Shown in pieces: positions 1-7,828 of a stretch of DNA of 64,000 bases. Each line of letters opens with the position of its first letter. The first letter of the stretch is position 1. Under the pieces are notes generated by a model. The model saw only the letters and a program-made list of their open reading frames with translations, was not told the DNA's origin and did no database searches. The stretch is from Paenibacillus glycanilyticus NBRC 16618 (GTDB lineage: Bacteria; Bacillota; Bacilli; Paenibacillales; Paenibacillaceae): assembly GCF_004000805.1 (NCBI RefSeq), contig NZ_BILY01000032.1, forward strand, positions 20,018 to 84,017, given 5' to 3'. The translations under genes and the position numbers were made by a program.

Positions 1-809
1 AGCTTTGGAGGGACTCCTTTTAGCTTTTTAAACATTTTGGAGAACAGCAGTGCATCCTGATAACCTACCGAACGGGCAACCTCGCCTATCGAATATTCAC
101 CTTTACGCAGCAGATCCCCCGCCCGATCCATCCGGTAATTAAGCAAGTATTGCTGCGGGGGCAGTCCCATTGCCTCCTTAAAGAGGAATGACAAGTACTT
201 GCGATCCAACCCAAGCGAGGCGGCCATCTGCTGAACCGTTATCGGCTCGCTGAAATGACTATGGATGAAATCCAAGCTGCGATGGATGTATGTATCTTGC
301 TTGCGAGGCTGAACACCGCCATCAGCCGACGAAGGCTGCGAATCAATCAACACCGTAAGAAACTCAATCAGGAGCGAAGTCAATCTCAAGTCATGATTCC
401 TGGGATGGTTCGCCGCTTCCAAAAGCAGTTCGTACAAATTGGGCATGAGCTGCTTATCCATAGGGAACACCGGCTCCTCTGATGTCAGCTTGGTTCGCTC
501 CAGAACCTCTCCCACCTGTTCGCCGCGAAAGCCGATCCAAGAATAACTCCATGGATCGACAGCATCAGCCTGATAGGAAATCACTTTACCGGGGTAAGCC
601 AGAAAAGCTTGGCCTGAAGTCAACTTAAACGTAGAACCGCCAACCTGCACAGTTCCGGTTCCCCGGTGTACAAAATGCACCTTATAATGGTCACGTATGC
701 CAGGACCGAATGCATGGTTAGGAGAACAGTCTTCTTTCCCCCAATAAGATAAATAAAAATCCGGGTTATCTCGGGATGAACGATACGAATTATAATGAAA
801 AGCCTTCAA
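1..809 (-). CDS. AraC-family transcriptional regulator (3' end cut by window edge)
   Basis: A continuous minus-strand frame runs off the left edge. It starts at a TTG (807-809) behind the ribosome site AAGGGAAGGAG, and no ATG lies upstream in frame. The N-terminal half reads as a cupin-like sensory domain (HFVHRGTGTVQVGG, then AFLAYPGKV). The C-terminal roughly 100 residues are a double helix-turn-helix of AraC/XylS type (ITVQQMAASLGLDRKYLSFLFKE, then YSIGEVARSVGYQDALLFSKMFKKLKGVPP). Only the last few residues should be missing, because the second recognition helix is complete. Such proteins usually sense a sugar and control a neighbouring catabolic gene; that target would lie outside this window. 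The product class is clear, the ligand unknown. Confidence 0.88.
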   Translation of the reverse strand, partial: MKAFHYNSYRSSRDNPDFYLSYWGKEDCSPNHAFGPGIRDHYKVHFVHRGTGTVQVGGSTFKLTSGQAFLAYPGKVISYQADAVDPWSYSWIGFRGEQVGEVLERTKLTSEEPVFPMDKQLMPNLYELLLEAANHPRNHDLRLTSLLIEFLTVLIDSQPSSADGGVQPRKQDTYIHRSLDFIHSHFSEPITVQQMAASLGLDRKYLSFLFKEAMGLPPQQYLLNYRMDRAGDLLRKGEYSIGEVARSVGYQDALLFSKMFKKLKGVPPK

Positions 810-1036
810 AAAGTTGTCTCCTTCCCTTGCTGCAGATGTCCAGCATCAAGTGGTACCCAAGTTAAATCATTTATTCTTGTTAACATTAGTACCCATTTTC
901 AAAAAAATTTCAACGTCACGATATTCGATCATTCATTTTCTCCTTATATCAACTGAATTTCCCTTTCTAGATTGTATAATAAAATACTAACACCCTATCA
1001 CGTTATTAAACTAATCTGCCCTTCGCTTAATAAAAA

Positions 1037-1069
1037 CAGGGAGCAGCTGCGACAGCAGTCTGATCCCTG
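1037..1069 (-). terminator. Rho-independent terminator of the nitroreductase operon
   Basis: Read on the minus strand, the arm CAGGGATCAGACTGC pairs with GCAGCTGCTCCCTG and is followed by a T run (TTTTTATT). It lies 27 bp after the nitroreductase stop codon, so it probably ends the whole 5195-to-1096 transcript. Confidence 0.7.
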
Positions 1070-1095
1070 GAAAATTCAACTCAGCTTTGCTGACG

Positions 1096-1758
1096 TTACA
1101 GAATCCATTCAGACACTTGCTCTATCGTTCTTCTTGTCTTCTCGCGCGGTTCTTTTGCCCGATAACCGAAAGCGACCATAACGCTTACTTCGTACTCATC
1201 TTCTCCGAGCAATCCTCGCTCTTCCAGAATTTCATGGATTCTATCAGGTATGAAGCCCTCGATCGGACAAGAATCGATTCCGATCATCGCAGCGGAAGTC
1301 ATCATATTCCCTAGCGCAATATAAGTCTGCTTAGAAGCCCAAGCAGTCCTCGCTTGTTCGTTATCGAGATGAAAGGAATCGAAAAAATCGTGCCATGCTC
1401 CCACATTGTTTCGCACCATTTCAGCCGGGAATTTTTTTACTTTCGTCAGTTGTTCATAAATATAAGGAGATTCCGGGACAAGTCCTTTACGAGCAAGAAT
1501 GACGACCATGTGACTTGCGGTTAGCAATTGATTATACGCGCCGTAAGCGTACGGCCGAAGTTCTTCCCTAAGCTCTGGATTTTGGATGATTAGAAATTTC
1601 CACGCTTCAAGCCCATTGGAGCTCGGCGATAACCTACCTGTTTCCAGGATAAACTGAAAATCTTCTTCGGTTATTTTTTTGGTTGGATCAAACACTTTTG
1701 TTGCATGTCTGAAATGATAAGCTTCCAGCACTTCTTTTTTTGTCGCGTTCTTATTCAT
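1096..1758 (-). CDS. NAD(P)H-dependent nitroreductase-family oxidoreductase
   Basis: This 220-residue protein has the usual length and layout of FMN nitroreductases (NfsB/YfkO group). The N-terminal FMN phosphate-binding segment is seen as FRHATKVFDP, followed by TGRLSPSSNGLEAWKFLI. The C-terminal flavin segment is GIDSCPIEGF, then MVAFGYRAKEPREKTRR. The family reduces nitroaromatics, quinones and other electrophiles with NAD(P)H in the cytoplasm. Start: ATG behind GAGGAG. It is the last gene of a likely four-gene minus-strand operon (MFS gene 33 bp upstream), which suggests a role in detoxifying a compound that the MFS pump also handles. The substrate cannot be told from sequence. Confidence 0.88.
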   Translation of the reverse strand: MNKNATKKEVLEAYHFRHATKVFDPTKKITEEDFQFILETGRLSPSSNGLEAWKFLIIQNPELREELRPYAYGAYNQLLTASHMVVILARKGLVPESPYIYEQLTKVKKFPAEMVRNNVGAWHDFFDSFHLDNEQARTAWASKQTYIALGNMMTSAAMIGIDSCPIEGFIPDRIHEILEERGLLGEDEYEVSVMVAFGYRAKEPREKTRRTIEQVSEWIL

Positions 1759-1791
1759 ATCGAATTCTCCTCGGTCTCGTTAACGATTTTT

Positions 1792-3201
1792 TTAGGCATG
1801 CCTTAATGCTTCCTTTTTCCTAATCAAGCCGAGTAAGGCCAGGAGCAAAGCGAATAATGCGAAGCAGCCGCCAACGACTAATGCGGTTTGAAATCCCGAC
1901 AGCATGGCTTCGTTGGACGCTGGAGAGGTTGCCGAAGCGGTTACCGAGCTGGCGACCGTAGCCAGAATGGATAAGCCGAGACTGCCACCTAATTGCAGGA
2001 ACGTATTTACGATGCCGCCTGCAACGCCGTGTTCTTCAGGTTTCACATCCCTCACGGAACCCACGATGATTGCCGTAAATCCTGCTGCCGTCGACAGACC
2101 CAATAGAATGAAGACCGGTATAATAAACGCGGCATAGACGCTGTCCATTGACATCGTGCTTAACCAGAATAAGCCGAGTGCATTAACAAGCTGCGAAACG
2201 ATCAACAGCATTTTCGCTCCGAATATACGCATGAAGAAAGGCGTGATTTGGGTAGCTAGGACGGACGACAAGCCGAGCGGCAGAAAAGCCAAGCCCGTTA
2301 CTAGCGAAGAATAACCAAGCGCATGAAAATACAATGTCGAGAAATAAATAAATGCGGTCATGAAGGAGTACATCAAAAATCCGATAATATTCGATGATAC
2401 GAGCGAACCGATACGGAACAAGCGAAGCGGCATCAGCGGGTTTTGGGCATGTTTTTCAATAAAGACGAACCCGGTCAGAATAAGTGCTCCGACGATCAAG
2501 GTGCCGATTTTGGCAGTCGACCAGCTGCCGTCAACATCGGGCATGGACAACCCGTACACAAGAACAAAAATGCCTAGCAGCACGGCAATCGCGCCGGGCA
2601 AATCGATGGATAGTTTCTCCTTCTTCTCCGCTGGAGCTTCTTTAACAAACGTTAATCCTATAATGATGGCGATTCCGAGCGGAACGTTTAAGAAAAACAA
2701 CGATCGCCAGCCGACCGAGTCCGTCAGCAGTCCCCCGACGATCGATCCCGCCGCGAAACCGCCCGAGCCCAACGCACCAAAGATGGCAAAAGCTTTATTC
2801 CGTTGCGCGCCTTCGGGAATCGACGTGCTAATGAGCGACATGGCCGCGGGAATGGACAGCGCCGCGCCAATCCCTTGTATCGCCCTGCTTGCGATGAGCC
2901 ATACCGGATTCATTGCGAAGCCGCCGGCAAGAGAAGCCGCCGCAAAAATCGCTAATCCCAGCGTCAACACGCGTTTCCTCCCGATCAAATCGCTTGCGCG
3001 TCCACCGATAAGCAGAAAACAAGCAAAGGTAAGGACATAAGAAGTGACGATCCACTGTAAATGATTCGCATCCATATGAAGCGCCGATTGAATCGACGGA
3101 ATAGCCACGGTCACTGTGGAAGAATTCATGACTTCTAAAAATTGCGAGAAACAAACTAATATCAATAACAACATATTCGCTTTGGAAATTCTGTCGCTCA
3201 C
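1792..3201 (-). CDS. MFS drug transporter, DHA2 (EmrB/QacA) group
   Basis: A roughly 470-residue polytopic membrane protein with many hydrophobic segments, as expected for the 14-helix DHA2 group of proton-coupled efflux pumps. Motif A is visible (GGRASDLIGRKRV), as is the motif-C region GSGGFAAGSIVGGLLTD. Start: I prefer the GTG at 3199-3201 (protein MSDRISKANMLLLIL) because it has the GGGGG ribosome site 8 nt upstream; the ATG at 3214-3216 has none. It sits between the DsbA-like gene (34 bp) and the nitroreductase gene (33 bp), and is probably co-transcribed and controlled by the TetR protein encoded at 5404. Confidence 0.88.
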   Translation of the reverse strand: MSDRISKANMLLLILVCFSQFLEVMNSSTVTVAIPSIQSALHMDANHLQWIVTSYVLTFACFLLIGGRASDLIGRKRVLTLGLAIFAAASLAGGFAMNPVWLIASRAIQGIGAALSIPAAMSLISTSIPEGAQRNKAFAIFGALGSGGFAAGSIVGGLLTDSVGWRSLFFLNVPLGIAIIIGLTFVKEAPAEKKEKLSIDLPGAIAVLLGIFVLVYGLSMPDVDGSWSTAKIGTLIVGALILTGFVFIEKHAQNPLMPLRLFRIGSLVSSNIIGFLMYSFMTAFIYFSTLYFHALGYSSLVTGLAFLPLGLSSVLATQITPFFMRIFGAKMLLIVSQLVNALGLFWLSTMSMDSVYAAFIIPVFILLGLSTAAGFTAIIVGSVRDVKPEEHGVAGGIVNTFLQLGGSLGLSILATVASSVTASATSPASNEAMLSGFQTALVVGGCFALFALLLALLGLIRKKEALRHA

Positions 3202-3235
3202 GTAATTAACCCCCATCTTGTAGTATTCTCAGGAC

Positions 3236-3949
3236 TTAGTTTTGCACCTTGCATGATCCGTCTAAGCAGGACGGCGCTTCCTGGTCGCCTATGACGGAAT
3301 GAATTTGAATGGGATGCTCTTCCTCCCAAGCTTGCTGTAGAGCCTCGGTGAATACATCCTTCGTCTGCGCTCCGGAGATGGCGTATTTTCCGTTGATTAA
3401 GAAATAAGGGACGCCTCGAACGCCTAACTTTTGTGCTTTAAGCTCGTCTGCTCGAACTTCTGCGGCGTATTGCTCGCTTTCTAACATTGCCGCCGTCTCC
3501 GCGACGTCCAATCCCACTTCCCGCGCAATCGTCACAAGCGTATTTACGTCCCCGATATGCAAGGAATCAGTAAAATAAGCTTTGTACAACCGTTCCAATA
3601 ATTCGTTCGTTTTTCCGAATTGCACCGAATAATGAAGCAGGCGGTGCGCGTCAAACGTGTTTGTGTGTATCGCAGTATCATAATGGAATGTGAGGCCTTC
3701 TAGCTCGGCCCGCTTTGTTATATCGTCATGGACGGCTTTCATATGAGCTCTCGTCGAACCGAATTTTTGGGCTGATAATCCATAAATATCATCGTTTGCG
3801 TTAATTGCCATGTGAGGATCAAGTTCAAAGCTTCGGTACACGATCTCCACCGAATCGCGATGCTCGAACTTCTCTAACCCTTCTTCGAACTTCCGCTTCC
3901 CGATATAACAGTACGGGCATACAATATCCGTCCAGATCTCTACCTTCAT
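3236..3949 (-). CDS. DsbA-family (FrnE-like) thiol-disulfide oxidoreductase
   Basis: A 237-residue thioredoxin-fold protein of the DsbA/FrnE type. The redox motif CPYC is at residues 11-14 (WTDIVCPYCYIGKRKFE). The helical insertion fills the middle, and the cis-proline loop is GVRGVPYFLINGKYAISGAQ near residue 180. There is no signal peptide, so it acts in the cytosol, as FrnE-type proteins do in redox or polyketide-related chemistry. The C-terminus carries two further cysteines (PSCLDGSCKVQN), a possible second redox or metal site. Start: ATG with AGGAGG 5 nt upstream. Member of the 5195-to-1096 operon. Confidence 0.9.
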   Translation of the reverse strand: MKVEIWTDIVCPYCYIGKRKFEEGLEKFEHRDSVEIVYRSFELDPHMAINANDDIYGLSAQKFGSTRAHMKAVHDDITKRAELEGLTFHYDTAIHTNTFDAHRLLHYSVQFGKTNELLERLYKAYFTDSLHIGDVNTLVTIAREVGLDVAETAAMLESEQYAAEVRADELKAQKLGVRGVPYFLINGKYAISGAQTKDVFTEALQQAWEEEHPIQIHSVIGDQEAPSCLDGSCKVQN

Positions 3950-4043
3950 GTTTTCCTCCTGCTTTCTGGATGCATGCCGGATGAGGAGGAACGAAGATCA
4001 TTCCACCGCCCATCCTCTCCGGTCGCATCATAAACGTTATAGT

Positions 4044-5195
4044 TTAGTGCGTGTTCGTGTTGTTGACTTGTTGCGTGACTCCGGTACGGGAGGCCCTCAT
4101 GATCGTGTCATACAACTTATGGCGTTTGACGGCATGTGCGAAATCCGGCGTTTCATTCGTGCCATCGCGAAGATCTTTAGCCAGGCTGGCATAAAATTTT
4201 CCGATATTGCTCGCCCTTGCCGGTCCATCGGGAATCTCCGTAATATCTTCGGTATATTGGCTAGGAATGACAATCTCGCTGAGTGTCCGGTCTTCCCCTT
4301 TACCGCCTCTCAATTTCAGTTCGGTATTTTGCATATTTCCGTTGGTATCCGCAGTGATGACAAGCTCGCCTTCCGTGCCGATGATCTCCCAACGCAAATC
4401 GAAGTCCCGCGATGTTCCACTGCGGTATAAGGTCGTGGCCAATACGCCGCTCTCAAGCGTGCCGATTACGGCCATGTGATCCGGAGCCGTCACTTTTATT
4501 GTCGTTCCATCGTCAGCTATTTGAGCTTCGGGGTGACGAACCTCCAGCTTCGCGGACACGTTATCGTAATCACCGAGCACGTAATTCAGCCCATCGATGG
4601 CGTGAAGTCCTGCGGATGCCAACATGGTCGCGCCGGAGTTCACATCGTACGTATACGCGAATTTCCGGATCGTGACGGGTCCCCAGATCAAAGCCGTTCC
4701 GGATAGCGTAGTCGCGAGCACGTTGCCGATATAGCCTTGATGGATTAAATCGCGGGCATGTTGAATCGCCGGTGAATATCGCGCCTGCAGTCCGATAAAC
4801 GTCCGAACGCCCGCTTCCTTGGCACGGTCCGCCAAGTCTTGCGCTTGTTCCGCGGACATAGCGAGCGGCCATTCGCTGTACACCATTTTACCCGCTTCGA
4901 TCGCGGCGCGAGCGATATCGTAATGGTATTGCACGTTAATTGCGATCACGACAAGGTCGACTTCAGGATGATTGATCAGGTCCTGGTAATTATCGAAGCC
5001 CGGAACGTTAAACGCCTCGGATGCCGCAACCGCGGATTCGGGATTGCTTGTGCTCACCGCAGCCAGTTGAAAATCCGGCAAAGCTTGAACCGCCGGAATG
5101 TGCGCCGCGACAGCCCACCCTGGGTTGGACGGACTTGCACCGATAATACCTACACCGATTTTTTTATGATTGACTTGCTGTTGTTGATTCGACAT
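4044..5195 (-). CDS. Gfo/Idh/MocA-family oxidoreductase, Gal80-like
   Basis: A 383-residue protein with an N-terminal Rossmann NAD(P) fold (GVGIIGASPSNPGWAVAAHIPAVQ) and a C-terminal alpha/beta substrate domain. Most family members carry EKP with a catalytic lysine at the end of the Rossmann domain; here the segment reads MVYSEWPLAMSAEQA, with tryptophan in place of that lysine, as in Gal80-type members. The protein may therefore bind nucleotide without acting as a typical dehydrogenase. Start: ATG with AGGAGG 7 nt upstream. First gene of the minus-strand operon, divergent from the tetR-like gene. The fold is certain; catalytic activity is uncertain. Confidence 0.88.
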   Translation of the reverse strand: MSNQQQQVNHKKIGVGIIGASPSNPGWAVAAHIPAVQALPDFQLAAVSTSNPESAVAASEAFNVPGFDNYQDLINHPEVDLVVIAINVQYHYDIARAAIEAGKMVYSEWPLAMSAEQAQDLADRAKEAGVRTFIGLQARYSPAIQHARDLIHQGYIGNVLATTLSGTALIWGPVTIRKFAYTYDVNSGATMLASAGLHAIDGLNYVLGDYDNVSAKLEVRHPEAQIADDGTTIKVTAPDHMAVIGTLESGVLATTLYRSGTSRDFDLRWEIIGTEGELVITADTNGNMQNTELKLRGGKGEDRTLSEIVIPSQYTEDITEIPDGPARASNIGKFYASLAKDLRDGTNETPDFAHAVKRHKLYDTIMRASRTGVTQQVNNTNTH

Positions 5196-5255
5196 TTTAT
5201 TTCCTCCTCTAATCTAATTGGCGATCGCGGACCTCGGACACAACTCCCTACAATA

Positions 5256-5284
5256 TTGACCCGCCTATACAAGATGGATAAGAT
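5256..5284 (+). promoter_or_regulatory. Sigma-A promoter of the tetR-like gene at 5404
   Basis: TTGACC at 5256-5261 and TAAGAT at 5279-5284, spaced 17 bp, read toward the TetR gene. The predicted transcript start (about 5291) lies just upstream of the two palindromes at 5314 and 5346, so a bound repressor would block elongation or overlap polymerase. Confidence 0.6.
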
Positions 5285-5313
5285 ATGTTCTAATAAGAGT
5301 TATTCGAGCGTCT

Positions 5314-5365
5314 AAGTGGACCGCAGTCCGCTTGCTAAACAATATAACCGGACCGCGGTCCGGTT
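5314..5365. promoter_or_regulatory. Two TetR-type operator palindromes
   Basis: The site at 5346-5365 is a perfect 20-bp palindrome, AACCGGACCGCGGTCCGGTT. The site at 5314-5333, AAGTGGACCGCAGTCCGCTT, is a close second copy. Their centres are 32 bp apart, about three helical turns, so two dimers could sit on the same face. They lie between the divergent tetR-like gene and the Gfo-to-nitroreductase operon, which fits autoregulation plus control of the operon. Confidence 0.75.
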
Positions 5366-5403
5366 GTCAACTGGATAATCATTTGGAAATGGGGGAAAAG
5401 CTA

Positions 5404-6009
5404 ATGTTGGAACGAAACCTTCGCAAAGATGCGGAAGAACGTAGACAAATCATTTTAGAAAAAGCTGCTGCTTTGTTCGCGGAATATGGGGTCGAACATG
5501 TCAGCATGCGTCAGATCGCGCGGGAAGCCGGGGTCGGCCAAGGCACGATTTACCGAAGCTATACGAACAAAGGGGAATTGTGCTGGGATCTCATCGGTGA
5601 GAGCTGCATCCAGAACTATGATCGAATCCAATCTTTTTTAGGCGATCATGCTTCCAGCCCGATTAAAGATCGTTTGGAAACCGTGCTTCAGTATCATTTG
5701 GAATCTCTTGAGACGCATTCTCCCGTTCTGGCGGCCATACAGGCGAACAGTGGCGGCGATGAGCAGCAAAACGTCCCTTTTTATTCGGAGCATTACGAGT
5801 CCATCCATTCCGTTATCGTCCAATTATTGAACGAAATCGCAACAAATAATGAAAACCTCGTTCCTGATGCTGTTTTTATGGCGGATGCCATTATGGCAAC
5901 ACTACGCCCAGACGTTTATATCTTCCAAAGGCAGCATCGCGGATATTCACCGGAAGAGATTAAAAACAAACTCTTTCACGTGTTCATCGAGCCGCTATTC
6001 CACAAGTGA
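5404..6009 (+). CDS. TetR-family transcriptional repressor
   Basis: A 201-residue protein. The N-terminal TetR helix-turn-helix reads ILEKAAALFAEYGVEHVSMRQ then IAREAGVGQGTIYRSYTNKGEL; the divergent helical C-terminus would hold the ligand pocket. Start: the ATG at 5404 has GGGGGA 7 nt upstream; a longer frame from 5332 begins inside the first operator and lacks a ribosome site. It faces the four-gene redox/efflux operon across two palindromes, so it most likely represses that operon and itself, and is released by a compound the operon handles. A terminator follows at 6038. Confidence 0.9.
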   Translation: MLERNLRKDAEERRQIILEKAAALFAEYGVEHVSMRQIAREAGVGQGTIYRSYTNKGELCWDLIGESCIQNYDRIQSFLGDHASSPIKDRLETVLQYHLESLETHSPVLAAIQANSGGDEQQNVPFYSEHYESIHSVIVQLLNEIATNNENLVPDAVFMADAIMATLRPDVYIFQRQHRGYSPEEIKNKLFHVFIEPLFHK

Positions 6010-6037
6010 TGAACAAGGTCGCATTCGAAACAAAAAG

Positions 6038-6063
6038 GGCCGCCTACTTAAAAGTAGGCGGCT
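6038..6063 (+). terminator. Terminator of the tetR-like gene
   Basis: The arm GGGCCGCCTAC and the arm GTAGGCGGCTC flank a TTAAAA loop. It lies 29 bp after the TetR stop. The T tract is short, so its strength is uncertain. Confidence 0.6.
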
Positions 6064-6177
6064 CTGTTCGATGTGATGTCGGCCAAACATATTGACCTCG
6101 CATAGTTATAACGGGAAGTGCTAATTTTCTCCAGACTAGTTTACCTTTACTTCAACAAAACGCCCCTTGTGTTATTG

Positions 6178-6813
6178 TCAACTCAAGATGATATCCTTTA
6201 GTTCAATCAGAGTTCTGATTCGATAACTGGCTTTTGTGAAGTCATGTGTTTTTGTGAAGTCGTTATGTACAATAGCACAGTCGATACCAGCTGCCACGGC
6301 TGAGTTCAACCCTCTATTTGAATCCTCTACAACCAGAGTCTCTTCTTTGGTAGCTCCGAAACGCTTTAGTCCGGTCAAGTAAGGCTCCGGGTGAGGCTTG
6401 GTGCGCTCGTAGTCTTCGCGAACAAGGACGAATTCCATGAATTGTGTAATCTGACGATTTTCATGAATAAGTTGAAAATCCGCACGTTTTGAGGTTGTCA
6501 CGATCGCCATGCGAACGTACTTTGACAGCTCAGCCAGAGTTTCAGCTACACCTTCAATCTCTATAGCTTCAGTTCTTAGATATTCCTGATAATAGAGGTT
6601 GCGAACCTCACGCTGGTTACTGATGATCTGTTCATCAATACCTGCCGCCCTAGCTTGGGACCAAGTGCCCAATGACTGAGTCATATCGCGAAGGTATTGA
6701 TCTTTATCCAAAGTAAATCCTATATCAGCTAGAGCGCGTGCTCCCGCTTTGTAATACCAGAATTCCGTATCAACCAGAACACCATCATGATCGAAGAGTA
6801 TGAACTTTTTCAT
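6178..6813 (-). CDS. HAD-superfamily phosphatase, beta-phosphoglucomutase-like
   Basis: A roughly 211-residue HAD hydrolase. Motif I is FDHDGVLVDT with the nucleophilic and acid/base aspartates, motif II is MAIVTTSKR, and motif IV is VVEDSNRGLNSAVAAGI. The cap is an alpha-helical C1 type inserted after motif I, as in beta-phosphoglucomutase and related sugar-phosphate phosphatases. Start: the ATG at 6813 follows AAAGGAG by 8 nt, better than the ATG 21 bp upstream. It has no close operon partner; the next upstream gene is a HAD-IIB phosphatase on the same strand. The exact phosphate ester is unknown. Confidence 0.85.
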   Translation of the reverse strand: MKKFILFDHDGVLVDTEFWYYKAGARALADIGFTLDKDQYLRDMTQSLGTWSQARAAGIDEQIISNQREVRNLYYQEYLRTEAIEIEGVAETLAELSKYVRMAIVTTSKRADFQLIHENRQITQFMEFVLVREDYERTKPHPEPYLTGLKRFGATKEETLVVEDSNRGLNSAVAAGIDCAIVHNDFTKTHDFTKASYRIRTLIELKDIILS

Positions 6814-6912
6814 TGCTTCGTTCTCCTTTGTCATACGGCAACCTTGGTGACCAAATATTTATATGATCCTCCAGCGTGCCAACTCTCTGTTCAAATCATT
6901 CTCTTTGAATCA

Positions 6913-6936
6913 TCAACTAAAACTTTCCGTTAGTCG
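6913..6936 (-). repeat. Half copy of the double-hairpin 3'-end repeat
   Basis: A decayed copy of the distal hairpin (AACTAA then TTTCCGTTAG) of the repeat family seen complete at 31729-31808. It lies 17 bp after the stop codon of the minus-strand HAD-IIB gene. Confidence 0.4.
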
Positions 6937-6952
6937 AGTCATTATTAGCTTG

Positions 6953-7648
6953 TCACAGCACCAATTTCTCGAGAGCAACAGCAACACCATCATTATCATT
7001 TGATTCAGTAATGTGTTTTGCACAATTTTTTAACTCCATTATTGCGTTTTCCATAGCAATCGGAAATCCACAGTTATGGAATAAACCTAAATCGTTAAAG
7101 TCATCCCCGAATACCATTATATTTTCTGCCCTCACCCCAATTTCATTAAGCACCCATTGCACGGCATCTTCCTTTGAGGCTGATTTGTGCATGATTTGAA
7201 CCAATACACCTCCGTCGGTTGCGATTACATTCACATGGTCGCCGAATTGCTCGATAATATCTATCCATGCACTGTAACCATGAACCAATATTTTTGTTGG
7301 GGAAAGTGAACTTAAAAAATCCTTATCAACAACCAAAGGTTTAGGATCACTTGAACGGATACCGAAATGACGAAGTTCTGAGTCAGAAATTGGTGTACAT
7401 GTATAGCATGAGTCATTGACCTCGTAATTAATTATCGATTGAGCTGCATGTAACTTGATGAAATGGTTAATCTGATGGCTAATCTCCAATTGATTGGCCG
7501 CTCTAGGCGGTCGTGCCGTGGCAACGATAATATGGATTCCAGAATCATAACACCGTTTAACAGCCTCGTAATTTCTAGGCGATATGGATTTGTCGCTGCC
7601 GAGCAGTGCTCCGTCCAGGTCTAATACAACTGCCTGTATGTCCGACAT
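6953..7648 (-). CDS. Cof-type HAD-IIB family hydrolase
   Basis: A 231-residue HAD phosphatase with the C2 (type IIB) cap of the Cof group. The N-terminal motif is VVLDLDGALLGSDKSIS; the C-terminal metal-binding motif is MVFGDDFNDLGLF, followed by GFPIAMENAIMELK, the usual Cof-type ending. These enzymes dephosphorylate sugar phosphates and cofactors such as FMN or PLP. Start: the second in-frame ATG (7648) is preferred because GAGGAG lies 8 nt upstream; the ATG at 7654 leaves only 2 nt. It is slightly shorter than the usual 260-280 residues, mainly in the cap. The substrate cannot be assigned. Confidence 0.85.
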   Translation of the reverse strand: MSDIQAVVLDLDGALLGSDKSISPRNYEAVKRCYDSGIHIIVATARPPRAANQLEISHQINHFIKLHAAQSIINYEVNDSCYTCTPISDSELRHFGIRSSDPKPLVVDKDFLSSLSPTKILVHGYSAWIDIIEQFGDHVNVIATDGGVLVQIMHKSASKEDAVQWVLNEIGVRAENIMVFGDDFNDLGLFHNCGFPIAMENAIMELKNCAKHITESNDNDGVAVALEKLVL

Positions 7649-7727
7649 CTGCATCTCTCCTCAAATTAATTTTTCTAATAATAAGCTAATACCAGAAAAG
7701 ATACTAGACTATTGTTGTTTAGCCAGT

Positions 7728-7812
7728 CGGTTAACGTAATAAAGCTGCAGCTGATTCTCCGATCTGCTGCAGCTTTTATGATTGAACTAATGTTCCCAGT
7801 TAGCTTGATCAA
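7728..7812 (-). repeat. Double-hairpin 3'-end repeat, copy A
   Basis: Contains the block GGTTAACGTAAT, a first hairpin (AAAGCTGCAG at 7741-7750 with CTGCAGCTTT at 7767-7776), then a second weaker hairpin around GAACTAATGTTCCCAGTTAG. On the minus strand it begins 17 bp after the stop codon of the protoporphyrinogen oxidase gene. Same architecture as the copies at 14959, 15686 and 31729. Confidence 0.65.
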
Positions 7813-7828
7813 CTATTATCTGATGCCC

